DNA of 64,000 bases from Enterobacter vonholyi (GCF_008364555.1 NZ_VTUC01000013.1:17583-81582), one strand, 5' to 3'; positions 17,801 through 28,733 are shown, counted from the first letter of the stretch. Notes: generated from the sequence alone by a model not told the origin. A program made the numbers and translations.

Positions 17801-19000
17801 TTACTGCTGCGTACCGTTATTTTGCAGCGTCAGCAACAGCCCATCACGGCGCATGGCGGCCGCCTCTTCCGGCTTATGCTGCTTGTCCAGCGTATCGGCA
17901 AGCCACGCGTAGTCGAAGGCATCCGGACGCTGCTTCAGCGCCGCGCGGAAGGCGAGGCTTGCCTCCTGCCATTCGCCGTGCTTCATCAACGACTGGCCAA
18001 GCGTGCTCCACAACAGCGGGCGGTCACCAACGGTTTTAATCTGCTGGCGCAGCACTTTTTCTATTTGCTCAGGATTGTTGGTTTTCAGGCGCGGGATTAC
18101 CATCACCAGGCGATCGTCGTACTGGCGCTTCAGACCGTCGAGGAGGATCTCCTGAGCCGTGTCGTGATCGTCACACTCAATGAGGTGTTCCGCCATTGCC
18201 ACCTGCAGAGGAACCTGCTGGCGCGTTTTACGGCTCTGATTCTTCCACCACGTTTTCAGACCGTCGCTGCCCAGGTCAGCGCGCGCCTGATCCATCAGGC
18301 CAATCCACGCCAGACGCTGAAGCTCGTCACGATGTTCATCGTCGCCTACCTCGGCCTTCGCCATCGACGGAATGATGTCCAGCAGTGAACCCCAGGCGCC
18401 GGTACGAATATAGGCCTGCTCGGCAAGACGCAGCACTTCCGGATGACGTGGCGCGACTTCCAGCAGACGGTCGATACCGTGGCGAGCCGCGTGATTCTCA
18501 TTGCGTGCCAGCTGCAGACGAACGCGCGTGATTTCCACCGGAATCGGGTCGCCGTGAGCCAGCTCAGCTGCCCGCTCCAGGTGCTGATTAGCTCGGGCTT
18601 CATCACCGCGCTGCTGCGCCGCTTCGGCCGCCAGCAGATAGTTCACTACCGGCTGTTCGGCGTGGTCGGCGTTTTTCGACATCAGCTTTTCAACCTGCTG
18701 ATAGTCACCCTCGGCGAGCTTAAGCAGCGCCTGCTCGGTCTGTTTACGGGCGCGGCGGCGCTTACGGCCAACGAACCAGCCGCGCGTATGGGCACCGGTA
18801 CGGAAAATACGGCGCAGGATCCACTCGATCGCAAACAGAACCACCACGCCGAGGATCAGAATGATCGTCAGACCCGTTACGCTAGTTTCAATGTTGTAGT
18901 TATCGGTCTGGATCAGGACGTAACCCTGATGACCCGCAAGCATAGGCCCGAGGACGATCCCGGCGATCAGCAGGATGAAGAGTAAGAGAACTTTTAGCAT
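17801..19000 (-). CDS. hemY: HemY, inner-membrane TPR protein of the haem operon
   Basis: 399-residue protein with two N-terminal membrane segments (about 3-23 and 40-62) and a basic stretch (GRKRRRARKQ). A long helical TPR-like region follows, of the kind that scaffolds protein complexes. In E. coli it is encoded with HemX downstream of hemCD and has a role in late tetrapyrrole synthesis that is not fully defined. It is not the protoporphyrinogen oxidase called HemY in Bacillus. Two ATGs occur in tandem; the second (19000) matches the E. coli N-terminus MLKVLLLF and has the better spacing from AAGGAG. The first overlaps the hemX stop. Confidence 0.94.
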   Translation of the reverse strand: MLKVLLLFILLIAGIVLGPMLAGHQGYVLIQTDNYNIETSVTGLTIILILGVVVLFAIEWILRRIFRTGAHTRGWFVGRKRRRARKQTEQALLKLAEGDYQQVEKLMSKNADHAEQPVVNYLLAAEAAQQRGDEARANQHLERAAELAHGDPIPVEITRVRLQLARNENHAARHGIDRLLEVAPRHPEVLRLAEQAYIRTGAWGSLLDIIPSMAKAEVGDDEHRDELQRLAWIGLMDQARADLGSDGLKTWWKNQSRKTRQQVPLQVAMAEHLIECDDHDTAQEILLDGLKRQYDDRLVMVIPRLKTNNPEQIEKVLRQQIKTVGDRPLLWSTLGQSLMKHGEWQEASLAFRAALKQRPDAFDYAWLADTLDKQHKPEEAAAMRRDGLLLTLQNNGTQQ

Positions 19001-19002
19001 CA

Positions 19003-20199
19003 TTACTCTCCTTGCGGTGCGCTTTCAGGCGCAGGAGCCGGAGCAGGTGCCGCTCCGCTCGTCTGCTCTGCAGGTACGCCCGGCTGCGTCAGAAGATTGC
19101 GTACGCGCGTCTGCATCAGTTTCTCCAGAATCGGCTGGCTGGCCAGCTTGTCCGGCACGTTCATGGTGATGTTCTGCTGGCTTAACTTATCAATGTCTTC
19201 GAGGAAGGCGGTGGTCGTCGCATCATCGGTGTTGTAGTAGGCGCGTACCCACGTTGAGACGTTATCAAGCGCCTGTTTATAGGTCTCTTCCTGATGACGC
19301 GGCACGGCCTGGGCCGCCACCAGCAGACGGGAACGAATGTTCTCGCGCAGATAGATATCCTGGTTCGGCGCGAGCAGCGGTACGGCAGTTTCGTCGCGAC
19401 GGCGGATCGTGATAAAGCTGTCCATAAAGTTCTGCCAGCTTTTTTGCAGGTTTATGCGCCATTCGCTCAGGGAACTGGAAAGCTCGGTACCGTCGGAATC
19501 CATCGGGGAGTCGTCGTCGTTGTTATCCGCCAGCTGCAGGTTATCAATCTGATTCGAAAGCTGATTCACTTTAAGGATAATGCCATCGTAATCCACCTGT
19601 GAGACGGCGGAGAGGCTGGCGATGTCTTCGGTAATCGCGCGACGAGCGGTGATAAGGCTTGGATCGTTCATGTCGGCCAGGCTTGCATCGGCGCTTTTCA
19701 GCAGTGCGGCGGCGGTGGTCACGTCCTGGTCGCTCCAGAGCTTACGTCCGGCGAGCTTCACCAGGAAGTCAGCCTGCGAGAGCAGCCAGGTTTTGGCATC
19801 GGTGCCGGAAATCGTGGCGACTTTCTGCTGTACTTCACCCAGCTGTTTAGTCAGCTCTTCCTGTTTGCCGTTCGCTTCGGCAAGCGCGGCGGCCTGCTGC
19901 TTAATCACGGCTTCCAGCTCGGTTTTCTGCGTCTCCTGCTCTTTTTGCAGGGCAGTGAGCTGATTCACCAGCGCGTCGCTGGTGGACGTCTGGTTAGCGC
20001 TCTGTTGTTTCACCAGCCCGTACAGGCCAACCCCCGCTGCCAGCGCAATGGCGATGGCAATCGCGCTCAGCGCGAGGCTCGTTTTGTTGCTGCTGTTTTT
20101 CTTCTCAGCGGTTTTCTCAGTCGTCTCTGGCTGTGGCGTCGTCTCCACAGTCTCCCTGGTCTCTTCAACCACGGCGGAGGATTTGTCGTGTTCCGTCAT
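19003..20199 (-). CDS. hemX: HemX, inner-membrane protein of the haem operon
   Basis: 398 residues. A charged, Thr/Glu-rich cytosolic N-terminus is followed by one membrane helix (about 42-62), a long Gln/Glu-rich coiled coil (about 70-130) and a periplasmic domain ending in a Pro/Ala-rich tail. It was once annotated as uroporphyrinogen III methyltransferase, but it lacks a recognisable SAM-binding methyltransferase fold, so that name is doubtful. It sits between hemD and hemY in the conserved hemCDXY order and its stop touches the hemY start. Confidence 0.94.
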   Translation of the reverse strand: MTEHDKSSAVVEETRETVETTPQPETTEKTAEKKNSSNKTSLALSAIAIAIALAAGVGLYGLVKQQSANQTSTSDALVNQLTALQKEQETQKTELEAVIKQQAAALAEANGKQEELTKQLGEVQQKVATISGTDAKTWLLSQADFLVKLAGRKLWSDQDVTTAAALLKSADASLADMNDPSLITARRAITEDIASLSAVSQVDYDGIILKVNQLSNQIDNLQLADNNDDDSPMDSDGTELSSSLSEWRINLQKSWQNFMDSFITIRRRDETAVPLLAPNQDIYLRENIRSRLLVAAQAVPRHQEETYKQALDNVSTWVRAYYNTDDATTTAFLEDIDKLSQQNITMNVPDKLASQPILEKLMQTRVRNLLTQPGVPAEQTSGAAPAPAPAPESAPQGE

Positions 20200-20219
20200 T
20201 ATGGCTTCCCATTTGAGAG

Positions 20220-20960
20220 TTATTGTAATGCGCGCAGCAGCGCATCGTTGTCGGCGTTATCAGCGATCCGAATATCCTGCCAGCCCAGTTCCCGGGCCTG
20301 GTTCGCCAGACGCTCACTGACGACCAGAAGCCGACAGCGGAGTAACCAGTTTTCGCGATACCAAAGCGGTATCAGCGACCAAAGCTGTTGTAACATTTCA
20401 CCGCTGGTGACCACCAGCGTATTAATGCCGCGCGCGTGCCAGCGCATCGCCTCTTCCGCGCCATCGTAGTGTTTTGCACAGCGCTGGTAGCACTCAATAA
20501 ACGTCACGTTCGCACCGCGTTCACGCAGCGTTTCACCCAGCAGCTCGCGGCCACCGTTGCCGCGCAAAATGAGCGCACGCTTTCCGGCAATAGTTTGTAA
20601 TTCAGGTAATTGTAGCAAGACTTCACTGATTTCCCGATCTAACGGGTAACGAACGTCCGCGCCGCTTACGGTATGCAGTGCCAGGGCCGTTGTACGACCA
20701 ATCGCGAAATAGCAGGGGGCGGCTGGCCAGGCCAGGTCCTGCTGCTGCAGCTGAGCGTGGGCAAATTCCACGGCATGTTGCGACAGCGCAAACAGCAGGT
20801 CGCCGTCCTGAAGGGTATTCATCTGGTCGGCGAGCGCAGAGAGCTCCCGACCGGGGGAGAATTCAATGAGAGGAAAACTCCAGGCCACCTGCCCCAGTGC
20901 GCGCAGACGGCTCACTAACTGCTCTCCTGCGGGAGAAGGGCGGGTGACGAGAATACTCAT
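20220..20960 (-). CDS. hemD: Uroporphyrinogen-III synthase
   Basis: Cytosolic enzyme that closes hydroxymethylbilane with inversion of ring D, giving uroporphyrinogen III, the branch point to haem, sirohaem and cobalamin. 246 residues, as in E. coli. It begins with the [13 protein letters not shown] motif typical of HemD, followed by two alpha/beta lobes and a conserved VVTSGE segment in the second lobe. Its ATG overlaps the hemC stop by 4 nt (ATGA), coupling the two consecutive steps. Confidence 0.96.
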   Translation of the reverse strand: MSILVTRPSPAGEQLVSRLRALGQVAWSFPLIEFSPGRELSALADQMNTLQDGDLLFALSQHAVEFAHAQLQQQDLAWPAAPCYFAIGRTTALALHTVSGADVRYPLDREISEVLLQLPELQTIAGKRALILRGNGGRELLGETLRERGANVTFIECYQRCAKHYDGAEEAMRWHARGINTLVVTSGEMLQQLWSLIPLWYRENWLLRCRLLVVSERLANQARELGWQDIRIADNADNDALLRALQ

Positions 20961-21898
20961 GCAGGGGGTTCTCCGTTGTAAACGTCAGCCAGAATCTCGC
21001 GGGCGCCGTTATCCAGTAATTCTTCCGCCAGCGACACGCCAAGCTGCTCGGCATCTTGCGCTTTACCGCGACGTTCGCCGCGTACCATCTGCGAACCGTC
21101 CGGGGCGCCCACCAGCGCGCGCAGCCACAGTTCGCCATTCGTCAATTCAGCATAGCTGCCAATTGGAACCTGGCACCCGCCTTCGAGGCGGGTATTCATC
21201 GCCCGCTCCGCTTTTACGCGGGTAGCGGTCTCGTCATGGTTCAGCGGTGCGAGCAGTTCGCGGGTACGCGCATCGTTCAGGCGGCACTCGATGCCGACTG
21301 CACCCTGGCCCACGGCCGGCAGCGACAGCTCTGGCGGCAGCGCCACGCGAATACGTTCCTCCAGCCCAAGACGCTTCAGACCGGCAACGGCGAGGATAAT
21401 GGCATCGTAATCACCGTTATCCAGCTTGCCCAGACGCGTGCCGACGTTACCGCGCAGTGAGCGGATGATCAGGTCAGGACGACGCTCCGCCAGCTGACAT
21501 TGACGGCGTAAACTGGACGTGCCAACCACGCTACCCTCCGGCAGCGCGTCGAGCGAGTCGTAGTGGTTGGAGACAAACGCATCGCGCGGATCTTCGCGCT
21601 CGCAGATGGTCACCAGCCCCAGCCCTTCCGGGAACTCGACGGGCACGTCTTTCATCGAATGTACGGCGATATCGGCGCGGTTCTCAAGCAATGCCAGTTC
21701 CAGTTCTTTGACAAACAGGCCTTTGCCGCCCACTTTCGCCAGAGGCGTATCGAGGATCACGTCACCGCGTGTGACCATCGGCACCAGTTCGACGCGCAAT
21801 CCACTGTGGCAGGCTTCCAGGCGCTGCTTCACATAATGTGCCTGCCAGAGCGCGAGAGGGCTTTGGCGTGTGGCAATTCTCAAAACATTGTCTAACAT
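20957..21898 (-). CDS. hemC: Porphobilinogen deaminase (hydroxymethylbilane synthase)
   Basis: Joins four porphobilinogen molecules into hydroxymethylbilane using a covalently bound dipyrromethane. 313 residues, equal to E. coli. [15 protein letters not shown] opens the protein, GGKGLFVKE and HSMKDVP follow, and EGGCQVPIG carries the cofactor-attaching cysteine near 242. The ATG at 21898 gives the family N-terminus [11 protein letters not shown]; an extension of seven codons upstream was rejected. First gene of the minus-strand operon, divergent from cyaA as in E. coli. Confidence 0.97.
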   Translation of the reverse strand: MLDNVLRIATRQSPLALWQAHYVKQRLEACHSGLRVELVPMVTRGDVILDTPLAKVGGKGLFVKELELALLENRADIAVHSMKDVPVEFPEGLGLVTICEREDPRDAFVSNHYDSLDALPEGSVVGTSSLRRQCQLAERRPDLIIRSLRGNVGTRLGKLDNGDYDAIILAVAGLKRLGLEERIRVALPPELSLPAVGQGAVGIECRLNDARTRELLAPLNHDETATRVKAERAMNTRLEGGCQVPIGSYAELTNGELWLRALVGAPDGSQMVRGERRGKAQDAEQLGVSLAEELLDNGAREILADVYNGEPPA

Positions 21899-22070
21899 GC
21901 TTGTTACCGTCATTATCAATCGCTAACCATCCTAACATTGTTGACTCTGGGATGGCAGTTTTACGGTTGATGAGCGTGAGAGGGACAAGGCGGCGTATTC
22001 GTCAGCCAGAGCCGTATTCAGGAATTTACACGTACAGAACGGTGCTACACTTGTATGTAGCGCATCTTTC

Positions 22071-22099
22071 TTTACGGTCAACCGGCAAGGTGTTAAATT
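22071..22099 (+). promoter_or_regulatory. cyaA promoter
   Basis: -35 TTTACG (22071-22076), 17-nt spacer, -10 TAAATT (22094-22099). It matches the position and sequence of the main E. coli cyaA promoter and overlaps the CRP site on its -10. Confidence 0.7.
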
Positions 22100-22109
22100 G
22101 ATCACGTTT
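22088..22109 (+). promoter_or_regulatory. CRP site overlapping the cyaA -10
   Basis: TGTTA-N6-TCACG inside a 22-bp window with the right flanks (GTTT at its end). In E. coli CRP-cAMP represses cyaA from this position, giving feedback on cAMP synthesis. The same geometry is seen here. Confidence 0.75.
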
Positions 22110-22247
22110 TAGACCATTTTTTCGTCGGTACCACCAAAAATGATAAGGGCGAAAAAGGGTAACGGTTATCTTTTTGAAATACTGCGGGTCCGCTGTTACT
22201 CGTGTTTTGAATAGCTTGCGACACCCGGAAACATCAGGCGATACGTC

Positions 22248-24791
22248 TTGTACCTCTATATTGAGACTCTGAAACAGAGACTGGATGCCATAAATCAACT
22301 GCGTGTGGATCGCGCGCTTGCTGCCATGGGCCCTGCTTTCCAGCAGGTATACAGTCTGCTGCCGACATTATTGCACTATCACCATCCGCTGATGCCTGGC
22401 TACCTTGACGGTAACGTTCCCCAGGGCATTTGCCTTTTCACGCCTGATGAAACCCAACAGCATTATCTGAACGAGCTGGAACTTTACCGCGGCATGCCGC
22501 CACAGGAATCTCCAAAAGGTGAACTGCCTATTACCGGCGTTTACTCAATGGGGAGCACCTCATCGGTAGGGCAAAGCTGTTCTTCGGACCTGGACATCTG
22601 GGTCTGTCATCAGTCATGGCTCGATAACGACGAGCGTCAGCTACTGCAGCGTAAATGCAGCCTGCTGGAGAGCTGGGCGGCCTCGCTCGGCGTGGAAGTG
22701 AGCTTCTTCCTGATTGATGAAAACCGTTTCCGCCATAACGAAAGCGGCAGTCTGGGTGGTGAGGACTGCGGCTCGACTCAGCACATCTTATTGCTGGATG
22801 AATTCTACCGTACTGCTGTGCGTCTGGCCGGGAAGCGTATTCTGTGGAATATGGTCCCGTGCGAAGAAGAAGAGCATTACGATGACTACGTCATGTCGCT
22901 TTACGCGCAGGGCGTACTGACGCCAAACGAATGGTTGGACCTCGGCGGCCTCAGCTCTCTGTCAGCAGAAGAGTATTTTGGCGCAAGCCTCTGGCAGCTC
23001 TATAAGAGTATCGACTCACCGTACAAAGCGGTGCTGAAAACGCTGCTGCTGGAAGCCTATTCCTGGGAATACCCTACGCCGCGCCTGCTGGCGAAAGATA
23101 TCAAGCAGCGTCTGCACGATGGGGAAATCGTCTCCTTCGGGCTGGACGCCTACTGCATGATGCTGGAGCGCGTGACCGAATACCTGAAAGCCATTGATGA
23201 CACCACGCGTCTTGACCTGGTGCGTCGATGTTTCTATCTCAAAGTCTGTGAGAAATTGAGCCGCGAACGCGCCTGCGTGGGGTGGCGTCGTGAAGTGGTC
23301 AGTCAGTTAGTGAAAGAGTGGGGATGGGACGAAGCGCGTCTGTCCATGCTCGATAACCGGGCCAACTGGAAAATCGATCAGGTGCGTGAAGCGCACAACG
23401 AACTGCTCGATGCGATGATGCAAAGCTACCGCAACCTGATCCGCTTTGCGCGCCGTAACAACCTCAGCGTTTCTGCCAGCCCGCAGGACATCGGGGTATT
23501 GACCCGTAAGCTTTACGCCGCGTTTGAAGCTCTGCCGGGTAAAGTTACCCTGGTTAACCCGCAGATCTCGCCAGACCTGTCTGAACCGAATCTGACCTTT
23601 ATCTATGTGCCGCCGGGCCGCGCGAACCGCACCGGGTGGTATCTGTACAACCGTGCGCCAAGCATGGATTCAATTATCAGCCATCAGCCGCTGGAGTATA
23701 ACCGCTACCTGAACAAGCTGGTGGCCTGGGCCTGGTTTAACGGTCTGCTGACCTCGCGCACGCGCCTGTTTATCAAAGGCAACGAGGTGGTCGATCTTGC
23801 TAAGCTGCAGGAGATGGTCGCGGATGTGTCGCACCACTTCCCGCTGCGTCTGCCTGCCCCAACGCCGAAAGCGCTCTACAGCCCGTGCGAGATTCGCCAT
23901 CTGGCGATCATCGTCAACCTGGAATACGACCCGACGGCGGCCTTCCGCAATCAGGTGGTTCATTTTGACTTCCGCAAGCTGGACGTCTTCAGCTTTGGCG
24001 AGCAGCAAAACTGCCTGGTAGGCAGTGTCGATCTGTTGTACCGCAACTCGTGGAACGAAGTGCGTACCCTGCACTTCAACGGCGAGCAGGCAATGATCGA
24101 AGCGCTGAAAACGATTCTTGGCAAGATGCACCAGGATGCCGCACCGCCGGACAGCGTTGAGGTGTTCTGCTACAGCCAGCACCTGCGCGGTTTAATTCGT
24201 ACCCGCGTGCAGCAGCTGGTTTCTGAGTGTATCGAACTGCGTCTCTCCAGTACCCGTCAGGAAACAGGCCGCTTTAAAGCGCTGCGCGTCTCCGGACAGA
24301 CCTGGGGACTGTTCTTCGAGCGCCTGAACGTGTCGGTACAGAAGCTGGAAAACGCCATCGAGTTTTACGGCGCGATTTCACACAACAAGCTGCATGGCCT
24401 GTCGGTGCAGGTGGAAACCAACCACGTTAAGCTCCCGCAGGTGGTGGACGGATTCGCAAGTGAAGGGATTATTCAGTTCTTCTTTGAAGAGTCGGGCGAC
24501 GATGCCGGATTTAACATCTACATTCTGGATGAGACTAACCGCGCCGAGGTGTATCACCATTGTGAAGGCAGTAAAGAGGAGCTGGTGCGCGACGTCAGCC
24601 GCTTCTACTCCTCTTCGCATGACCGCTTTACCTACGGCTCAAGCTTTATCAACTTTAACCTGCCGCAGTTCTACCAGATTGTGAACGTCGACGGCCGTAC
24701 GCAGGTGATTCCGTTCCGCACCCAATCCGTCACGCCTGCAGCGCCTGCCAATCAGGACACCGCCCCGCTGTTGCAGCAGTATTTCTCCTGA
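22248..24791 (+). CDS. cyaA: Adenylate cyclase (class I)
   Basis: Makes cAMP from ATP for CRP-dependent regulation; cytosolic, with output controlled by phosphorylated EIIA-Glc. 847 residues against 848 in E. coli. The N-terminal half is the catalytic domain with the nucleotidyltransferase signature [17 protein letters not shown] and metal-binding Asp near 114 and 116. The C-terminal half is regulatory. The start is TTG at 22248, the same weak start codon used in E. coli, where it limits translation. The C-terminus differs from E. coli in the last 25 residues but ends in LLQQYFS in both. Confidence 0.97.
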   Translation: MYLYIETLKQRLDAINQLRVDRALAAMGPAFQQVYSLLPTLLHYHHPLMPGYLDGNVPQGICLFTPDETQQHYLNELELYRGMPPQESPKGELPITGVYSMGSTSSVGQSCSSDLDIWVCHQSWLDNDERQLLQRKCSLLESWAASLGVEVSFFLIDENRFRHNESGSLGGEDCGSTQHILLLDEFYRTAVRLAGKRILWNMVPCEEEEHYDDYVMSLYAQGVLTPNEWLDLGGLSSLSAEEYFGASLWQLYKSIDSPYKAVLKTLLLEAYSWEYPTPRLLAKDIKQRLHDGEIVSFGLDAYCMMLERVTEYLKAIDDTTRLDLVRRCFYLKVCEKLSRERACVGWRREVVSQLVKEWGWDEARLSMLDNRANWKIDQVREAHNELLDAMMQSYRNLIRFARRNNLSVSASPQDIGVLTRKLYAAFEALPGKVTLVNPQISPDLSEPNLTFIYVPPGRANRTGWYLYNRAPSMDSIISHQPLEYNRYLNKLVAWAWFNGLLTSRTRLFIKGNEVVDLAKLQEMVADVSHHFPLRLPAPTPKALYSPCEIRHLAIIVNLEYDPTAAFRNQVVHFDFRKLDVFSFGEQQNCLVGSVDLLYRNSWNEVRTLHFNGEQAMIEALKTILGKMHQDAAPPDSVEVFCYSQHLRGLIRTRVQQLVSECIELRLSSTRQETGRFKALRVSGQTWGLFFERLNVSVQKLENAIEFYGAISHNKLHGLSVQVETNHVKLPQVVDGFASEGIIQFFFEESGDDAGFNIYILDETNRAEVYHHCEGSKEELVRDVSRFYSSSHDRFTYGSSFINFNLPQFYQIVNVDGRTQVIPFRTQSVTPAAPANQDTAPLLQQYFS

Positions 24792-24796
24792 GCCTT

Positions 24797-24882
24797 TTCG
24801 CCGGGTGGCGCTTACGTTTACCCGGCCTACGGTTCTAGCCGTTGTAGGCCCGGTAAGGCGCAGCCGCCACCGGGCAAGAAAA
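24797..24882. repeat. Pair of inverted REP elements (BIME-like)
   Basis: CGCCGGGTGGCGC...TTACCCGGCCTACGG is followed after a short gap by the inverted copy GTAGGCCCGGTAAGGCGC...GCCACCGGGC. Each unit forms its own hairpin and the two units can pair with each other. It fills the space between the convergent cyaA and cyaY genes, the usual REP position, where it can protect 3' ends and bind gyrase. Confidence 0.85.
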
Positions 24883-25203
24883 CTACCTGAAACTCACGTT
24901 CTCACCCGCCTGCGCGGTCGCCGCCTGTTCCAGCAGATCCCAGAACGGTACGCCGCTACGGTCGCAAACCCATTCCCCGTCTTTCAGATCGAAATGATAG
25001 CCGCCCTGTTTAGCGGCCAGCCACACCTGGTGAAGCGGCTCCTGGCGGTTAATAATAATTTTGCTGCCATTTTCGAAGCTCAGGGTCAGAATGCCGCCGT
25101 TGATTTCACAATCGATATCGCTGTCACCGTCCCAGTCGTCAAGACGCTCTTCGATGGTCATCCACAGGTTGTCGGCAAGGCGATGGAATTCACTGTCGTT
25201 CAT
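24883..25203 (-). CDS. cyaY: Frataxin homologue CyaY
   Basis: Small iron-binding cytosolic protein that modulates IscS-driven Fe-S cluster assembly. 106 residues, as in E. coli. The acidic N-terminal helix ([11 protein letters not shown]...ERLDDWDGD) forms the iron-binding ridge. The beta-sheet has the frataxin signature [13 protein letters not shown] and ends with WDLLEQA. Not related to cyclase despite its name; it is convergent with cyaA across a REP pair and divergent from lptM. Confidence 0.96.
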   Translation of the reverse strand: MNDSEFHRLADNLWMTIEERLDDWDGDSDIDCEINGGILTLSFENGSKIIINRQEPLHQVWLAAKQGGYHFDLKDGEWVCDRSGVPFWDLLEQAATAQAGENVSFR

Positions 25204-25338
25204 GGTTTTGTTCCTGTTTTTCGTGATGCCGGCAGTATAACCCTAAATAATTCCCGTTGCAGGAAAGCGGCAAACTCTTGCTTTTGTGTCTTCTCCTGCG
25301 ATGATAGAAACAGATTTGAACTTACGGGCAACTTTATA

Positions 25339-25542
25339 ATGAAAAACGCTTTCCGAACGCTTGCCGTTCTCATCACGCTGTTTAGCCTGACTGGCTGCGG
25401 ACTGAAGGGACCACTGTACTTTCCGCCTGCGGATAAAACCGCACCGCCGCCGACGAAACCGGTTAACAGCGGCATTGAGTCTACCACGCCAAATACTAAC
25501 GACCGTGGCGACAACGGTGGCCCGACTCAGGTTAATCTCTGA
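25339..25542 (+). CDS. lptM: LPS-assembly lipoprotein LptM (YifL)
   Basis: 67-residue small lipoprotein. The signal peptide ends in the lipobox LTGC with the lipidated cysteine at 20, followed by [10 protein letters not shown] and a Pro/Thr-rich tail. In E. coli it associates with LptD and helps its correct disulfide maturation at the outer membrane. The ATG at 25339 gives exactly the E. coli length; the much longer in-frame frame reads through cyaY on the other strand and is not real. It precedes dapF by 35 nt. Confidence 0.93.
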   Translation: MKNAFRTLAVLITLFSLTGCGLKGPLYFPPADKTAPPPTKPVNSGIESTTPNTNDRGDNGGPTQVNL

Positions 25543-25577
25543 CGACAACGTTCTGTACCCGCGCAATGGAGCAAATG

Positions 25578-26402
25578 ATGCAGTTCTCTAAAATGCATGG
25601 CCTTGGCAACGATTTTATGGTCGTCGACGCGGTAACGCAGAATGTGTTTTTCTCGCCTGAACTGATCCGTCGCCTGGCGGATCGGCATCTGGGCGTGGGG
25701 TTCGATCAGCTGCTGGTGGTCGAGCCACCGTACGATCCCGATCTTGATTTCCACTACCGTATTTTTAACGCGGACGGCAGCGAAGTTAACCAGTGCGGCA
25801 ACGGCGCGCGCTGTTTCGCCCGCTTTGTCCGCCTGAAAGGGCTGACCAACAAGCGTGATATTCGCGTCAGCACGGCCAATGGTCGCATGGTGCTCAGCGT
25901 CACCGATGATGAGCTGGTGCGCGTGAACATGGGCGAGCCTAACTTCGAGCCCTCCGTCGTGCCGTTTCGCGCAAACAAAGCGGAAAAGACCTATATTATG
26001 CGTGCGGCCGAGCAGACAGTATTGTGCGGCGTCGTCTCAATGGGTAACCCACACTGCGTGATTCAGGTTGATGATGTGGAAACTGCCGCGGTCGAAACGC
26101 TCGGCCCGGTACTGGAAAGCCACGAACGTTTCCCGGAGCGCGCGAACATCGGTTTTATGCAGGTGGTGAAGCGCGAGCACATTCGCCTGCGGGTTTACGA
26201 GCGCGGCGCGGGTGAAACTCAGGCCTGCGGAAGCGGTGCCTGTGCTGCGGTGGCCGTGGGCATCTCCCAGGGGTTACTGGCAGAAGAGGTTCGCGTGGAA
26301 TTACCGGGCGGTCGGCTTGATATCGCCTGGAAAGGACCGGGTCATCCACTGTATATGACTGGCCCGGCGGCACATGTCTATGACGGGTTTATCCATCTAT
26401 GA
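25578..26402 (+). CDS. dapF: Diaminopimelate epimerase
   Basis: Converts LL- to meso-diaminopimelate for lysine and peptidoglycan synthesis; cytosolic and cofactor-free. 274 residues as in E. coli. The two catalytic cysteines lie in QCGNGARCF (Cys73) and ACGSGACA (near 217). Three ATGs occur in frame; 25578 matches the family N-terminus [13 protein letters not shown] and has GGAG 6 nt before it. Its stop overlaps the yigA start. Confidence 0.97.
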   Translation: MQFSKMHGLGNDFMVVDAVTQNVFFSPELIRRLADRHLGVGFDQLLVVEPPYDPDLDFHYRIFNADGSEVNQCGNGARCFARFVRLKGLTNKRDIRVSTANGRMVLSVTDDELVRVNMGEPNFEPSVVPFRANKAEKTYIMRAAEQTVLCGVVSMGNPHCVIQVDDVETAAVETLGPVLESHERFPERANIGFMQVVKREHIRLRVYERGAGETQACGSGACAAVAVGISQGLLAEEVRVELPGGRLDIAWKGPGHPLYMTGPAAHVYDGFIHL

Positions 26403-27106
26403 AACAACCAGGGGAAGAACTGCAGGAAACAGTGACGGAACTGGACGACAGGGCTGTTGTTGATTATCTGCTGCGCAATCCTGAGTTTTTTATTCGCAAT
26501 GCACGCGTGGTCGAAGAGATGCGTGTGCCGCATCCGGTTCGCGGGACCGTGTCGCTGGTCGAATGGCACATGGCGCGCTCGCGCAACCACATCAGCCAGC
26601 TTGAAGAGAACATGACGCTGCTGATGGAGCAGGCCAGCACCAACGAAAGCCTGTTCTATCGACTGCTGCATCTGCAGGCGCGTCTGGCGTCGGCGCACAG
26701 TCTCGACGAGTTCCTCAGCCGTTTCCACCGCTGGGCGCGCGAGCTGGGGCTGGCGGGCGCAACGATTCGTCTTTTCCCTGACCGCTGGCGCATCGGCGCG
26801 CCGTCGGGATTTACCCATCTGGCACTCAGCCGTCAGGCATTTGAACCGCTGCGCATTCAGCGTCTGGGGCATGATCACCACTATCTGGGGCCGCTTAACG
26901 GGCCTGAGCTGCTGGTGGTATTACCGGAAGCCAAAGCGATTGGCTCGGTGGCGATGTCGCTGATGGGGCGCGATGGCGATCTGGGCGTCATATTATTTAC
27001 CAGCCGCGACGCGCATCACTACGAGCAGGGGCAAGCCACGCACCTGCTGCAGGAGATCGCCCTGATGCTGCCTGAGCTGCTGGAGCGCTGGATTGAGCGC
27101 GTATGA
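26399..27106 (+). CDS. yigA: DUF484 family protein YigA
   Basis: 235-residue cytosolic protein of unknown role, same length as in E. coli. The DUF484 signature is clear: [13 protein letters not shown] near the N-terminus, [13 protein letters not shown], a short coiled coil ([12 protein letters not shown]), then a GAF-like C-terminal part. It is always found beside xerC, suggesting a link to chromosome dimer resolution, but no function is shown. It overlaps dapF and xerC by 4 nt each. Confidence 0.94.
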   Translation: MKQPGEELQETVTELDDRAVVDYLLRNPEFFIRNARVVEEMRVPHPVRGTVSLVEWHMARSRNHISQLEENMTLLMEQASTNESLFYRLLHLQARLASAHSLDEFLSRFHRWARELGLAGATIRLFPDRWRIGAPSGFTHLALSRQAFEPLRIQRLGHDHHYLGPLNGPELLVVLPEAKAIGSVAMSLMGRDGDLGVILFTSRDAHHYEQGQATHLLQEIALMLPELLERWIERV

Positions 27107-28005
27107 TGGACGGACTGCTCGCCACTGACGTCTCGCGCTTTCTGCGCTATCTCGGCGTGGAACGTCAGCTTAGCCCCATTACGCTGCTTAACTATCAGCG
27201 TCAGCTTGATGCCATCATGCAGATTGCCGACGAGATCGGCCTGAAAAGCTGGCAACAATGTGACGCTGCGACGGTACGCGGGTTTGTCGTGCGTAGCCGT
27301 AAAAAAAATCTCAGCCCGGCAAGCCTGGCGCTCAGGCTCTCTGCGCTGCGCAGCTTCTTCGACTGGCTGGTCAGTCAGGGGGGCTTAAAAGCCAACCCGG
27401 CAAAAGGGATCGCCACGCCGAAGGCGCCGCGCCATCTGCCTAAAAATATTGACGTTGACGACGTAAACCGCCTGCTGGATATCGATCTGAACGATCCGCT
27501 GGCCGTGCGCGATCGCGCGATGCTGGAGGTGATGTATGGTGCCGGGCTGCGTCTGTCTGAACTCGTCAACCTTGATCTCAAGCATCTCGATCTGGAATCG
27601 GGCGAAGTGTGGGTAATGGGTAAGGGCAGCAAAGAGCGCCGCCTGCCGATTGGCCGCAATGCGGTCTCCTGGATTGAGCACTGGCTTGACCTGCGCGGGC
27701 TGTTTGGCTCCGACGAAGATGCGCTGTTCCTGTCGAAGCTCGGCAAGAGGATCTCGGCGCGTAACGTGCAGAAGCGCTTTGCGGAGTGGGGCATTAAGCA
27801 GGGGCTGAACAGCCACGTTCACCCGCACAAGCTGCGCCACTCCTTTGCGACACACATGCTTGAGTCGAGCGGCGATCTGCGCGGCGTGCAGGAACTGCTT
27901 GGCCACGCAAATCTGTCGACCACTCAAATCTATACCCACCTAGACTTCCAGCACCTTGCCTCGGTGTATGACGCGGCGCATCCACGCGCCAAACGGGGGA
28001 AATAA
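27103..28005 (+). CDS. xerC: Site-specific tyrosine recombinase XerC
   Basis: With XerD it resolves chromosome dimers at dif. 300 residues against 298 in E. coli. N-terminal SAM-like core-binding domain with [17 protein letters not shown]. The catalytic set is complete: Arg near 150 in AGLRLSEL, Lys near 174 in GKGSKERR, His and Arg in [11 protein letters not shown] (242, 245), His in LGHANLSTT (268) and the Tyr nucleophile in QIYTH (277). The first of two adjacent ATGs overlaps the yigA stop. Confidence 0.97.
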   Translation: MMDGLLATDVSRFLRYLGVERQLSPITLLNYQRQLDAIMQIADEIGLKSWQQCDAATVRGFVVRSRKKNLSPASLALRLSALRSFFDWLVSQGGLKANPAKGIATPKAPRHLPKNIDVDDVNRLLDIDLNDPLAVRDRAMLEVMYGAGLRLSELVNLDLKHLDLESGEVWVMGKGSKERRLPIGRNAVSWIEHWLDLRGLFGSDEDALFLSKLGKRISARNVQKRFAEWGIKQGLNSHVHPHKLRHSFATHMLESSGDLRGVQELLGHANLSTTQIYTHLDFQHLASVYDAAHPRAKRGK

Positions 28006-28721
28006 TGCGTTTTTACCGCCCACTCGGTCAGATCTCAGCCCTGACGTTTGACCTTGATGACACTCTTTATGACAACCGCGAGGTGATCCTGCGCACCGAA
28101 CAGGAGTCCCTGGCGTTTGTGCAGAACTACCATCCCGCGCTGAAGGCGATACAGAACAAGGACTTCCAGAAGCTGCGCCAGTCCCTGCGTGAGACCGAGC
28201 CGGACATTTACCACGACGTGACCGAATGGCGTCGTCGCGCGGTTGAGCAGGCGATGCTCAACGTGGGTCTGAGCACACAGGATGCTGCCATTGGGGCGGA
28301 AGCGGCCATGGAAAACTTCGCCAAATGGCGCAGCCGTATCGACGTGCCGCAGGAAACCCACGACACGCTGGCGAAGCTTGCCGAAAAGTGGCCGCTGGTG
28401 GCCATCACCAACGGCAATGCCCAGCCGGAGCTTTTTGGCCTGAGTGATTACTTTGAATTCGTGCTGCGTGCGGGTCCTCACGGGCGCGCAAAGCCGTTCA
28501 GTGACATGTACCATCTGGCGGCAGATAAGCTTAACCTGCCGCTGGGTGAGATCCTGCACGTGGGGGATGACCTGACCACAGACGTGGCCGGCGCAATCCG
28601 CTGCGGGATGCAGGCCTGCTGGATCAAGCCGGAAAATGCTGACCTGATGATCGCCTCCGATAGCCGTCTTCTGCCGCACGTGGAAATTTCACGGTTGGCA
28701 TCCCTCACGACGCTGATATAA
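28005..28721 (+). CDS. yigB: FMN / 5-amino-6-(5-phosphoribitylamino)uracil phosphatase YigB
   Basis: HAD-superfamily phosphatase; the E. coli enzyme dephosphorylates a riboflavin precursor and FMN. 238 residues, same as E. coli. Motif I is [11 protein letters not shown] (13-23), motif II is VAITNGNAQ near 130, and motifs III/IV are the lysine in RAKPF followed by HVGDDLTTD near 185. It begins one base inside the xerC stop (TAATG). Its 3' end contains the uvrD promoter. Confidence 0.95.
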   Translation: MRFYRPLGQISALTFDLDDTLYDNREVILRTEQESLAFVQNYHPALKAIQNKDFQKLRQSLRETEPDIYHDVTEWRRRAVEQAMLNVGLSTQDAAIGAEAAMENFAKWRSRIDVPQETHDTLAKLAEKWPLVAITNGNAQPELFGLSDYFEFVLRAGPHGRAKPFSDMYHLAADKLNLPLGEILHVGDDLTTDVAGAIRCGMQACWIKPENADLMIASDSRLLPHVEISRLASLTTLI

Positions 28722-28722
28722 T
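28695..28722 (+). promoter_or_regulatory. uvrD promoter
   Basis: -35 TTGGCA (28695-28700), 16-nt spacer, -10 TATAAT (28717-28722), inside the last codons of yigB. Expected start near 28729, just before the LexA box. Confidence 0.8.
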
Positions 28723-28733
28723 CATCAATTGTT

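Larger units (their letters stand above)
21899..22247. promoter_or_regulatory. Divergent hemC / cyaA control region
   Basis: 349 nt without a gene. The cyaA side holds a sigma70 promoter and an overlapping CRP site (listed separately), and a leader of about 140 nt follows up to the TTG start. The hemC side has an AT-rich GATAAT-like hexamer on the minus strand about 20 nt before the start but no convincing -35. No other element was recognised. Confidence 0.6.

Noticed and set aside
17801..19000. Protoporphyrinogen oxidase activity for HemY
   Set aside because: No FAD-binding GxGxxG motif is present. The enterobacterial HemY is a TPR protein unrelated to the Bacillus enzyme of the same name; HemG at 63149 supplies this step.
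19003..20199. Uroporphyrinogen-III C-methyltransferase activity for HemX
   Set aside because: The protein is a membrane-anchored coiled-coil protein without the SAM-binding motifs of the CobA/CysG family; the enzyme name is a legacy label.
24805..25338. Long in-frame extension upstream of lptM
   Set aside because: It reads through the REP pair and through cyaY on the other strand. The ATG at 25339 gives a full lipoprotein signal peptide and the exact family length.
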